Below, piece after piece: positions 8,350-15,882 of a stretch of DNA of 64,000 nt. Position numbers and translations under genes: made by a program. The notes under the pieces were generated by a model. That model was given only the letters and a program-made list of their open reading frames with translations, did no database searches and had not been told where the DNA came from. Position 1 is the stretch's first letter; every line of letters begins with the position of its first letter. This stretch comes from Actinomycetota bacterium (GTDB lineage: Bacteria; Actinomycetota; Acidimicrobiia; Acidimicrobiales; Iamiaceae). The stretch is from NCBI GenBank assembly GCA_016185275.1, contig JACPNX010000018.1, positions 1-64,000 of the forward strand, read 5' to 3'.

Positions 8350-8544
8350 CTACGCAGCGGTGAGTGCCGACGGCGCGAGCAGGAGGACGACCGGGTCGGC
8401 ATCGTCGTCCGGCTCCGGAAGGTGGAGCTGGACGCGGACATGCACGGGCGGGTCACCCCACACCTCGACGACTGTGCCCTCGACGGCGTCCTCGAGTCCC
8501 CAAGGCACCCGCACGGTGGAGCCAACAGCCAGCTGCTTCGTCAT
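8350..8544 (-). CDS. Small acidic hypothetical protein, partner of the HEPN gene
   Basis: This 64-residue protein has a beta-rich pattern: VGSTVRVPWG, then AVEGTVVEVWGDPPVHVRVQ, and an acidic PEPDDDADP loop before VVLLLAP. It resembles small SH3/KOW-like barrels found as single proteins in actinobacteria, and I know no defined function. ATG 8544 lies 6 nt after the stop of the upstream HEPN gene on the same strand, so the two are surely co-transcribed. Small size, acidity and coupling make it a possible antitoxin or modulator of the HEPN protein, which is inference. It could also be an independent housekeeping protein. Confidence 0.65.
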   Translation of the reverse strand: MTKQLAVGSTVRVPWGLEDAVEGTVVEVWGDPPVHVRVQLHLPEPDDDADPVVLLLAPSALTAA

Positions 8545-8550
8545 CGGTCG

Positions 8551-9171
8551 TCACCAGGGGTCTGTCCGAAAGGTTCCCCGGAGATGGTCCCACACCACAC
8601 GGTCGAGGGCACGCGCCGTTCGGTTGAGCGCTGGGAGATTGTTGCGCGTCCAGGTCACCGTGTCGGAAACGCCCCGGGCCCGCAGCCGGTCCAGCTGGCC
8701 CTGGTTCCCGTGCGCGAGAGCGTTCCGCAACTCGATCAGGTCTTGGTAGACAACCCGGTCACCGCCTCCATTCGACGGGGCCCACCGACCTCCGGACGCT
8801 TGGAGGCGCGCGGCTAGCCCGCTGACTCCTAGCCGCCTGAAGTCCTGCTGCACGCTGCGCACGTCGGCGTTGCCACGATCGATCAGCCGGCCCTCCGTCG
8901 CGGCGGCAATGAGGAGTGGCCGAAACTGCGTCGTCGGGTCTGCGAGGTCGATCAGCCGCTCGGCCGCGAGATCGTGTAGGTCCCTGACGAAGGCTTGGAA
9001 CTCGGCAACCACGCGGAGAACGTACGCGTGAGCGATTGGCCGGCCGAGCTCCCGAGGGCGTCCCGGCCCGGTCACTACGCCGATCATGGCGTGCGCCCTG
9101 GCGAGAGTGTCGATTGCTTCGCGACGTTGGCCGAGCCACGCGCGCAGCGGGATGGATCGTGAATGCGCCAC
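8551..9171 (-). CDS. HEPN-domain protein (RiboL-PSP-HEPN/MAE_28990-like)
   Basis: This protein of about 206 residues is mostly helical and contains the HEPN signature R-x4-H within ELRNALAHGN (R149, H154 from the start used). In RNase-type HEPN proteins these residues form the active site of a dimer, and the overall pattern resembles the RiboL-PSP/MAE_28990 HEPN group common in abortive-infection and toxin-antitoxin loci. I chose GTG 9171 because an AGGAG lies 7 nt upstream; a TTG at 9207 would add 12 residues. The next gene, a 64-residue protein, starts 6 nt downstream. RNase toxicity is suggested by the motif only, since non-catalytic HEPN proteins also exist. Confidence 0.75.
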   Translation of the reverse strand: MAHSRSIPLRAWLGQRREAIDTLARAHAMIGVVTGPGRPRELGRPIAHAYVLRVVAEFQAFVRDLHDLAAERLIDLADPTTQFRPLLIAAATEGRLIDRGNADVRSVQQDFRRLGVSGLAARLQASGGRWAPSNGGGDRVVYQDLIELRNALAHGNQGQLDRLRARGVSDTVTWTRNNLPALNRTARALDRVVWDHLRGTFRTDPW

Positions 9172-9519
9172 GCCTTGCTCCTGCGTCAAGCGGCCTCGGC
9201 GACGCAACCGAGGGGTGTCGGTTCGGCGTCGGCGAGGAGAGTTCGATCAACCATGTCGGATAGGCGTCGCTGCCGGGGCGCCTTGCCCCTGGTTGTAGCC
9301 ACCGGCGCGTCGACGCTCGAGGGAGGCGATGGCGTCGGGCAGATGGCTCGATCAGGCACCGGCGGAACCACCTGGCCAACGCCGCCCGTCGATCACGGGA
9401 TGAACGCGCGTTCCGAACGATTCGGGGGTGGGGGCCCTACATCCGCCACGCGTCCTTGACATCCCGGCTTCGCACATCCAACCTCGCCGCCTCCGATCCC
9501 AACCGAGGAGAAGCCGACC
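9172..9519 (+). promoter_or_regulatory. Gene-free interval with a promoter for the PH-like gene
   Basis: No supported ORF lies here. TTGACA at 9457-9462 and CAACCT at 9480-9485 are 17 bp apart and resemble a sigma-70-type promoter reading into the gene at 9520, and GAGGAG near 9503 is its ribosome binding site. A GGGGC/GCCCC hairpin lies near 9275-9290. The rest shows nothing I recognise. Confidence 0.45.
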
Positions 9520-9915
9520 ATGGCCCTACGGGACAAGCTCGCCGAGCGGATGCAGCCCTACTTGGAGCCGGGCGAACAGGTGCGCCACGTCTTCACGGGA
9601 CAGACCGGGCCGAGCCCGTGGCTCGGCGCGCTGAGCTGGCTCATCGTGCTGTTCGGTGCCAAGTACCGGATCGTGGCGGTGACGGATCGGTCCATCACCG
9701 TGGTCAACGCGTCGAAGCTGGTGCCGAGCAAGCCCAAGGGCGACGCCGCCGTGGCCAAGCTGCCGCGGGCCACGCCCATCGGACCCGTGTCGGGTCTGTG
9801 GGGAGAGACGCGCTTCCTCGGCGAGCGCCTGTGGGTGCACAAGCGGTTCCACAAGGACATCGCCGCCGCCGACGCCGAGCTCCAGGCGGGCGGCGGCTTC
9901 GCGCAGCCGGCATAG
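9520..9915 (+). CDS. PH-like domain hypothetical protein
   Basis: This 131-residue conserved actinobacterial protein has an N-terminal amphipathic segment, then a hydrophobic stretch LGALSWLIVLF followed by KYRIVAVTDRSITVV. The latter is the pattern of bacterial PH-like domains, where VTDRRI-type strands are typical. LWVHKRFHKDIAAADAEL near the end is also characteristic of this small family. No enzymatic role is known. The ATG follows a GAGGAG site. The last 12 codons, including the stop, are duplicated in tandem immediately downstream (9884-9955). It stands alone, ahead of manA on the same strand. Confidence 0.65.
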   Translation: MALRDKLAERMQPYLEPGEQVRHVFTGQTGPSPWLGALSWLIVLFGAKYRIVAVTDRSITVVNASKLVPSKPKGDAAVAKLPRATPIGPVSGLWGETRFLGERLWVHKRFHKDIAAADAELQAGGGFAQPA

Positions 9916-9955
9916 CGGGAGGCGGGCGGCGGCTTCGCGCAGCCGGCATAACGGG
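9884..9955 (+). repeat. 36-bp tandem duplication across a stop codon
   Basis: Two adjacent 36-bp units (9884-9919 and 9920-9955) differ at one base. The unit encodes the last residues GGFAQPA and the stop of the PH-like protein. Because 36 is a multiple of three, the second copy keeps the frame and supplies a back-up stop (TAA). Confidence 0.9.
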
Positions 9956-9997
9956 ACGCGGGAGTCGGCCGGCGCCGGCCCTAGCGTGCTGCTCGCC

Positions 9998-11227
9998 ATG
10001 GACCCGCTCGTGCCCGTCGTGCAGACCTACGCCTGGGGCAGCGTCGACGCCATCGCGAACCTGCGCGGCGTCGAACCGACGGGCGAGCCGCAGGCCGAGC
10101 TGTGGTTCGGCACCCATCCGAACGGACCCGCCCGGATCGAGCGCGGCGGTGCCGAGCCGTTGCTGGCGGACGTGATCGCCGCGGACCCGGCCGGCGAGCT
10201 GGGGCCGGTCGTGGTCGAGCGCTTCGGCGCCCGCCTGCCGTTCCTGGCCAAGGTGCTCGCCGCCGCGCGCCCGCTGTCGCTCCAGGTCCATCCGACGCAG
10301 GAGCAGGCGGCGGCCGGCCATGCCCGCGAGGAGCAGCAGGGCATCGCCCGGGATGCGCCGCACCGCACCTACCGCGACACCTCGCACAAGCCCGAGCTGC
10401 TGTGCGCGCTGACACCGTTCGAGGCGCTGTGCGGCTTCCGGTCGATCGAGCGCACCCTGGCTCTCCTCGACGACCTCGCGGTCCCCGAGCTGGCGGCGGC
10501 TGCGGGTGCGATACGCGAGCGGGGCGCCGCGGCGCTCACGCCGGTGGTCACCGCGCTCTTGGAGCAGCCGCCCACCACGTCGGCACCGATGGTGCGCTCG
10601 CTCGGCCTGCGAGCCGGCACGCTCGAAGCCACCGACCCCGTGCTGGCCTGGGTCCGCCGGCTCGCCGCCGCCCACCCCGACGATCCCGGCGTCGCCGTCG
10701 CCCTCCTCCTCAACCACGTGCACCTGGGTCCCGGCGAGGCGGTGCACCTGCCCGCCGGCCACCTCCACGCCTACCTCCAGGGAACCGGCGTGGAGGTCAT
10801 GGCCGCGTCGGACAACGTCGTACGGGGTGGGTTGACGACCAAGCACGTCGACATCCCCGAGCTGGCTCGCGTCCTCGACCCCCGCCCGGTGGAGGTGCGC
10901 CCGATGCGCCCGCGTCCGGTGGACGGCGTCGAGTCGGTCTACGACACACCCGACGACGAGTTCATCGTCTCCCGGCTCGACCTGCCGCCCGGCACGGCGG
11001 TCGACCGGCAGACCGCGGGTGGCGAGGTGCTCCTCTGCGTCGAGGGCGGCGCCCGGGTCTCGGGCCGCGCGCTGCCGTGCGGGCACGGGCTGTGGGTGCC
11101 GGCCCGCACCGGCCGCTACGACGTGGCCGCAGGCGCCCGGGACGCTCCGAGCGCCACTGGCGCCGGGGACGCCACGAGCGCCACTCGCGCGCTCGTGTAC
11201 CGGGTCCGGGTCGGCGTCGTCGCCTGA
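9998..11227 (+). CDS. manA: Mannose-6-phosphate isomerase, class I
   Basis: ManA interconverts fructose-6-phosphate and mannose-6-phosphate, feeding GDP-mannose and glycan synthesis. It is a type I zinc-dependent cupin of 409 residues. YAWGS near the N-terminus, ELWFGTHPNGPA, the zinc-ligand block SLQVHPTQEQA (Q96, H98) and HKPE (residues 130-133) are all in place. The later HLPAGHLHAYLQG and GLTTKHVD segments are also typical. I prefer ATG 9998 over the GTG at 9986 because it fits the usual N-terminus; TAGCGT at 9982-9987 would give an almost leaderless transcript. A CoxL-like gene follows about 107 nt downstream with its own ribosome binding site. Confidence 0.93.
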   Translation: MDPLVPVVQTYAWGSVDAIANLRGVEPTGEPQAELWFGTHPNGPARIERGGAEPLLADVIAADPAGELGPVVVERFGARLPFLAKVLAAARPLSLQVHPTQEQAAAGHAREEQQGIARDAPHRTYRDTSHKPELLCALTPFEALCGFRSIERTLALLDDLAVPELAAAAGAIRERGAAALTPVVTALLEQPPTTSAPMVRSLGLRAGTLEATDPVLAWVRRLAAAHPDDPGVAVALLLNHVHLGPGEAVHLPAGHLHAYLQGTGVEVMAASDNVVRGGLTTKHVDIPELARVLDPRPVEVRPMRPRPVDGVESVYDTPDDEFIVSRLDLPPGTAVDRQTAGGEVLLCVEGGARVSGRALPCGHGLWVPARTGRYDVAAGARDAPSATGAGDATSATRALVYRVRVGVVA

Positions 11228-11334
11228 GTGGGCGGTCCCGCTCGACGAGACAGGTCGCGACCGAAGGCCGGCGCACTCCGTACGCTGCCGCCGGATCGAA
11301 CGGCCGAACGGCCCGAACCAGAAGGGAAGCGACC

Positions 11335-13623
11335 GTGAGCATCCTGGGCACCCGGGTCCTGCGCAAGGAAGACCCGAGGTTCTTGACCGAGGGCGGCCGC
11401 TACGTGGCCGATCTGGTGCTCGACGGCGCCCTGTGTGCCACCTACGTGCGGTCCCCCATGGCCCATGCCCACATCGTGGCGATCGACGTCGAGGAGGCGC
11501 TCGCCGCGCCGGGCGTCGTCGCCGTCTTCACCGCCGACGACGTGGACCTCGCCCCCGCGTCACCTCCGTTCGCCGGCCTGTTGCCCGAGGCCATGGCCCG
11601 GCCGTGGCTGGCCACCGACGTGGTGCGCTTCGTGGGCGAGCCGGTGGCGGTGATCCTCAGCGAGACACGCGCCCAGGGCGAGGATGCCGCCGACCTCGTG
11701 GTGGTGGACCTCGATCCCCTGCCCGCGGTCGTCGATCCCGAAGACGCCCGCAACGACACGGTGGTGCTGTTCCCGGAGCACGGCACCAACGTGGCCCTCG
11801 ACCTCTCCGGTGGCGCCGAGTCCGACCCGACGCTGTTCGACGAGTGCGACGTCGTCGTGCGCCTGCGCATCGTCAACCAGCGCGTGGCGCCGTGCCCCCT
11901 CGAGGTGCGTTCGTGTGCCGCCCGCTGGGAGACCGACGGGCGGGTCACGGTGTGGCTGTCCACGCAGGCGCCCCATGCGGCCCGCACGAAGCTGGCCGAG
12001 GCCCTCGGCCTCGACGAGTCCGAGGTCCACGTGATCGCGCCCGACGTGGGCGGTGGCTTCGGCGCCAAGATCGACCCGTACCCCGAGGACGTCCTCGTGC
12101 CCTGGTTGGCCCGCCGCGCCGGCCGCCCGGTGCGCTGGGTGGAGACCCGCTCGGAGTCGATGGTCGCCCTCGGCCACGGGCGGTCCCAGCTCCAGCTCGC
12201 CGAGCTCGGGGGCGGGCGCGACGGCCGGCTCGGCGCCTACCGCCTCACCATCCTCCAGGACGGCGGCGCGTACCCGTCGACAGGCACGCTCCTGCCGTTC
12301 CTCACCCGGTCGATGCTGTGCGGCGTCTACGACATCCCCCGCCAGGAGTGCCTGCCGATCTCGGTCGTCACGACGACGACGCCGACGGTCGCGTACCGGG
12401 GAGCCGGGCGGCCGGAGGCGACGGCGGCCGTGGAGCGGGCGATCGACCGGTTCGCAGCCGAGATCGGGCTCGACCCGGCCGAGGTGCGGCGGCGCAACCT
12501 GATCCCACCCACCGCGTTCCCGTACACCAACCCGACGGGGTCCACGTACGACATCGGCGACTACGAGCGCGCCCTCGACATCGCCCTCGACACGGCTGGC
12601 TACGGCGAGCTGCGGGCCGAGCAGGAGCTCCGGCGGGCCTCGGGCGACCGCACGCAGATCGGCATCGGGCTGTCCACCTACGTCGAGGTCACCGGCGGCG
12701 CCGGCATGAAGGAGTTCGGGGCCGTCGAGGTGCGACCCGACGGTTCGGCCGTGGTCCGCACCGGCACCTCCCCGCACGGCCAGGGCCACGTCACCGCCTG
12801 GGCCATGCTGGCCAGCGAGCAGACCGGCATCCCCGTCGAGCGCATCGAGGTCCTCCACGGAGACACCGACCTGGTGCCCCGCGGTGAGGGCACCATGGGC
12901 TCCCGGTCGCTGCAGCAGGGCGGCGTGGCCGTGCACCAGGCCGCGGTGGCGGTGGTCGAGCGGGCCCGGCAGCTCGCCGCCGAGCTGCTCGAGGCCAGCC
13001 CCGACGACATCGTGCTCGACAAGGAGGCCGGCCGGCTGCACGTGGCCGGCACCCCCACCGCGGGGCGATCGTGGGCCGACCTCGCCGCCGCCGCGGCGGG
13101 GCGCGACGGCGACGGCGACGGCGACGGCCTGCGAGCCGAGGTCGACATGGCGGCCGCCGGCACGACGTACCCCTTCGGCGCGCACGTGGTCGTCGTGGAG
13201 GTCGACACCGAGACCGGCCACGTCACCGTCCGCCGGATCGTGGCCGTCGACGACGCCGGCCGCATCCTCAACCCCCTGCTCCTGCAGGGCCAGGTGCACG
13301 GTGGGTTGGCACAGGGCGTGGCGCAGGCCCTGCTCGAAGAGGTCCGCTACGACGACGACGGCAACCCGCTCACGTCGAACCTGGCCGACTACGCCATGAT
13401 CAGCGCGGCCGAGCTGCCCAGCTTCGAGCTCGTCAACCCGGAGACGCCCACGCCGCTCAACGAGCTCGGCGCCAAGGGCATCGGCGAGTCGGGCACGATC
13501 GGCTCGACGCCCGCGGTGCAGAACGCGGTCGTCGACGCGCTGGCCCACCTGGGCGTGCGCCACGTCGACATGCCGGCCACACCCGAGCGGGTGTGGCGCG
13601 CCATCGTCGCGGCCTCGTCCTGA
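11335..13623 (+). CDS. Form-II CoxL-like molybdopterin-binding hydroxylase large subunit
   Basis: This is the large subunit of the xanthine oxidase/CO dehydrogenase family, 762 residues. The aldehyde-oxidase a/b-hammerhead domain covers the first 120 or so residues, and the molybdopterin domain follows. The active-site loop reads AYRGAGR (residues 353-359), the signature usually used for form II CoxL-like proteins; true CO dehydrogenases have AYRCSFR. The catalytic Glu is in KGIGESG (E718). The GTG start follows GAAGGGAAG. Neither the FAD subunit nor the 2Fe-2S subunit lies beside it, so it is an orphan here and needs partners elsewhere. The substrate cannot be predicted; CO oxidation should not be assumed. 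Confidence 0.88.
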   Translation: MSILGTRVLRKEDPRFLTEGGRYVADLVLDGALCATYVRSPMAHAHIVAIDVEEALAAPGVVAVFTADDVDLAPASPPFAGLLPEAMARPWLATDVVRFVGEPVAVILSETRAQGEDAADLVVVDLDPLPAVVDPEDARNDTVVLFPEHGTNVALDLSGGAESDPTLFDECDVVVRLRIVNQRVAPCPLEVRSCAARWETDGRVTVWLSTQAPHAARTKLAEALGLDESEVHVIAPDVGGGFGAKIDPYPEDVLVPWLARRAGRPVRWVETRSESMVALGHGRSQLQLAELGGGRDGRLGAYRLTILQDGGAYPSTGTLLPFLTRSMLCGVYDIPRQECLPISVVTTTTPTVAYRGAGRPEATAAVERAIDRFAAEIGLDPAEVRRRNLIPPTAFPYTNPTGSTYDIGDYERALDIALDTAGYGELRAEQELRRASGDRTQIGIGLSTYVEVTGGAGMKEFGAVEVRPDGSAVVRTGTSPHGQGHVTAWAMLASEQTGIPVERIEVLHGDTDLVPRGEGTMGSRSLQQGGVAVHQAAVAVVERARQLAAELLEASPDDIVLDKEAGRLHVAGTPTAGRSWADLAAAAAGRDGDGDGDGLRAEVDMAAAGTTYPFGAHVVVVEVDTETGHVTVRRIVAVDDAGRILNPLLLQGQVHGGLAQGVAQALLEEVRYDDDGNPLTSNLADYAMISAAELPSFELVNPETPTPLNELGAKGIGESGTIGSTPAVQNAVVDALAHLGVRHVDMPATPERVWRAIVAASS

Positions 13624-13713
13624 CGGCCGCCGGGACCGCGCGCCGGGTCCTCTCGGTGCCACGCCCGAGTGGGTACGCTCCGCACGCCGAGCGGAAGGGA
13701 CGCCGAGACTCGA

Positions 13714-14691
13714 ATGTCGGACGCGACGACAACCGGCATGACCCCTGCCATCGCCGACTACACGATCCGGCGCGAGCTCGGGCCCGGCGGGGTCGGCGTG
13801 TCGTTCCTCGCCGCGGCCCCGGCCCGCCTGGGCGGCGCTGGTGACCCGGTCGTCGTCCGGCTCGTGCGCGCCCCGAGGGACGACCTGCGGACCGTACGCC
13901 GGGTCCTTGAGCACATCGCCGCCGCGGCGGCGGCCCACTCCGACCGGCTGGCCCCGATCCTCGACGCCGGCCACGACGGACCGCTCGTGTGGGTGGCGCG
14001 GCCATGGTTCGCGGCGGGGACCCTCGCCCAGCACGAGGGCACCCTCAACCGCGCCGAGCGCCTGCGTGCGGTCATCGACGCCGCCCGCGCCGCCCACGCG
14101 CTGCACGAGGTCGGTGTCGCCCACCGGCGGATCACGCCACGCAACGTCGCGCTGGCCGGCGACGGCAGCGCCCGGCTGTGCGACCCGGGCATCGGCCACG
14201 TCCTCGTGCCCGGTCGCACGTTGACCGCGGCCGAGGCGAAGACCTCCCTGCCCTGGGTGGACCCTGCCGTGCTGCGGGGCGAGGCCCCGAGCCGGTCCAC
14301 CGACATCTGGTCCCTCGGCGTGCTCCTGCTGCACGCGCTCGGTGCGCGTCCCGCCGGGCCGGCGGCGCCGCAGGTGCAGGTCGTCGCCGCGCTGCGCAAC
14401 CCCCCGCCGCTGCCCGTCGAACTCGCCTCGCAGGAAGCCCGGCTGGTGCGATCGCTCACGGATCCCGATCCGGGGCGCCGGCCGCGCACCGCCGCGGAGG
14501 TGGCCGAACTGGTGCAGGAGCTGCTGTCGGCCGGGCGCGACGCGCCGGCGCCCGGGCCGCCGGCGCCCGGGCCGCCGGGGCGTGACGCGCCGGAGGGCAG
14601 TGAGGGCCCGACGGGTGCAGCGCTCGGCCCGCCGCCGCTGCCCACCACGTCGTTCGAGCCCCTGCCCGGCGAGCTTCCGGAGGAACGGTGA
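13714..14691 (+). CDS. Protein kinase-like protein, apparent pseudokinase
   Basis: This 325-residue protein has the eukaryotic-type kinase fold but has lost the key catalytic positions. The glycine loop is ELGPGGVGVSF; the position of the ATP-binding Lys reads VVVRLV (Arg instead of Lys); the HRD motif is HRRI in VAHRRITPRNVAL; and DFG is replaced by DPG in LCDPGIGH. STDIWSLGVLLLHAL (subdomain IX) is intact. No transmembrane helix is seen, and a Pro/Gly-rich tail ends the protein. The stop overlaps the GTG of the FHA gene by 4 nt. It is probably a scaffold or sensor working with that FHA protein; this is inferred from the coupling. Confidence 0.85.
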   Translation: MSDATTTGMTPAIADYTIRRELGPGGVGVSFLAAAPARLGGAGDPVVVRLVRAPRDDLRTVRRVLEHIAAAAAAHSDRLAPILDAGHDGPLVWVARPWFAAGTLAQHEGTLNRAERLRAVIDAARAAHALHEVGVAHRRITPRNVALAGDGSARLCDPGIGHVLVPGRTLTAAEAKTSLPWVDPAVLRGEAPSRSTDIWSLGVLLLHALGARPAGPAAPQVQVVAALRNPPPLPVELASQEARLVRSLTDPDPGRRPRTAAEVAELVQELLSAGRDAPAPGPPAPGPPGRDAPEGSEGPTGAALGPPPLPTTSFEPLPGELPEER

Positions 14692-15875
14692 GCCTCGACG
14701 ACGCCCGCCTCGTGCCCCGGCCCGGCACGGCCGGCCTTCTCGCGCGATCGGGAGACGTCGTGCTCTTCGTGGCCGCCCGGGAACCCGCCGGCGGCGTCGG
14801 CGACATCCTGGCGCGGTGGCGGGCGGCCACCGAGGACGTGCTCCCGGCCGAGTCGCTCGTGCACGAGCTGGCCACGCTGGTGGCCACGACCGACCACTCC
14901 CGGCTCCCGCCCTTCGCGCTGCTCGGCTGCGGCGACGACGTGCTCGTCGCCGTGTTCGGCGACGTCACCGTGCGGGTCAGGACCGGCAACGGCGCCGAGG
15001 TCGTCGCCGGCACGTCGTCCTACGACCTGGTGGAGCGCGGGTTCGCGGGACCGCTGCTGCGCGCGGACGGGGCGCTCGACTCCGCGGCGCCGCCGGGCCC
15101 GACCGCGCTCGGCTCCGCGGCGTCGCCGGGCCCGACCGCGCCCACGGGCGCAGCCGCGGCCGGAGGCCCGCGGGCGGGCACGCCCGTCGACGATCCCGTC
15201 GACGATCCCGTCGACGACCTGGTCGACCTGATCGACGGCATGGTGGCGGCCGACGGGTTCACGGTGGTGGCCGCGACGGCCGTGGAGCCGGCCCGGCCGG
15301 CGAGCACCTACGAGGTGACCGATCTGGCCGGGCCCGGCGATCGGCAGCCGCTGCCCGTCGAGCCCGTGAGCCTCACCGCCCGCCGGCCGGACCTGCCCTT
15401 CGAAGAGCTGCCGACGACGACCGCAGCCCCGTGCGCCAACGGCCACGGTGTCGATCCGCGCTCACGCTTCTGCCCTCGATGCGGCGCAACCGTCGACGGC
15501 GACGCCGCCGTGACCGCACCCCGCCCGCCGCTCGGCGTGCTCGTGTTCGACGACGGCACGACGTGGTCCATCTGCGCCGACCTCATCGCCGGCCGCCAAC
15601 CCGAGAACCACGCCCAGGTGACGACCGGATGGGCGCTGCCGATGGTGCTCGACGACCCCGAGCGCTCGGTCTCCCGGGTGCACGCCGAGATCCACATCGA
15701 CGGCTGGGACGTGTTCCTCACGAACCTGAGCACCACGAACGGCTCGTTCCTCTGGGACGCGTCCACCGGTCAGTGGCAGGCCCTGCCGGTGGGGCACGCC
15801 GTCACCCTCGTGCCCGGCGCGCGCATCGCCCTCGGCCGCCGGACGGCCGTGTTCGAGTCGGCCCTCCGGCGGTAG
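14688..15875 (+). CDS. FHA-domain protein with zinc-ribbon
   Basis: This 395-residue protein has three parts. The N-terminal 130 or so residues form a domain I do not recognise (GDVVLFVAAREPAGGVGDIL, then FALLGCGDDVLVAVFGDVTV). A low-complexity linker includes a DPVD repeat near residues 165-180. The C-terminal FHA domain (about residue 295 to 390) is preceded by a zinc-ribbon-like CANGH...FCPRCG (C249, C262, C265). FHA hallmarks are GRQPENH, SVSRVHAEI and LSTTNGSF. FHA domains bind phosphothreonine, so a partner kinase is expected, yet the coupled upstream gene encodes a pseudokinase. GTG 14688 overlaps the preceding stop (GTGA). Confidence 0.85.
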   Translation: MSLDDARLVPRPGTAGLLARSGDVVLFVAAREPAGGVGDILARWRAATEDVLPAESLVHELATLVATTDHSRLPPFALLGCGDDVLVAVFGDVTVRVRTGNGAEVVAGTSSYDLVERGFAGPLLRADGALDSAAPPGPTALGSAASPGPTAPTGAAAAGGPRAGTPVDDPVDDPVDDLVDLIDGMVAADGFTVVAATAVEPARPASTYEVTDLAGPGDRQPLPVEPVSLTARRPDLPFEELPTTTAAPCANGHGVDPRSRFCPRCGATVDGDAAVTAPRPPLGVLVFDDGTTWSICADLIAGRQPENHAQVTTGWALPMVLDDPERSVSRVHAEIHIDGWDVFLTNLSTTNGSFLWDASTGQWQALPVGHAVTLVPGARIALGRRTAVFESALRR

Positions 15876-15882
15876 CTGCCCG

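Noticed and set aside
11335-13623. CoxL-like gene considered as a true carbon monoxide dehydrogenase
   Set aside because: The active-site loop is AYRGAGR, not AYRCSFR, and the partner subunits are absent.
11560-14334. 924-residue minus-strand open frame
   Set aside because: It is antisense to the CoxL-like gene, which shows clear family motifs; the long frame results from high GC.
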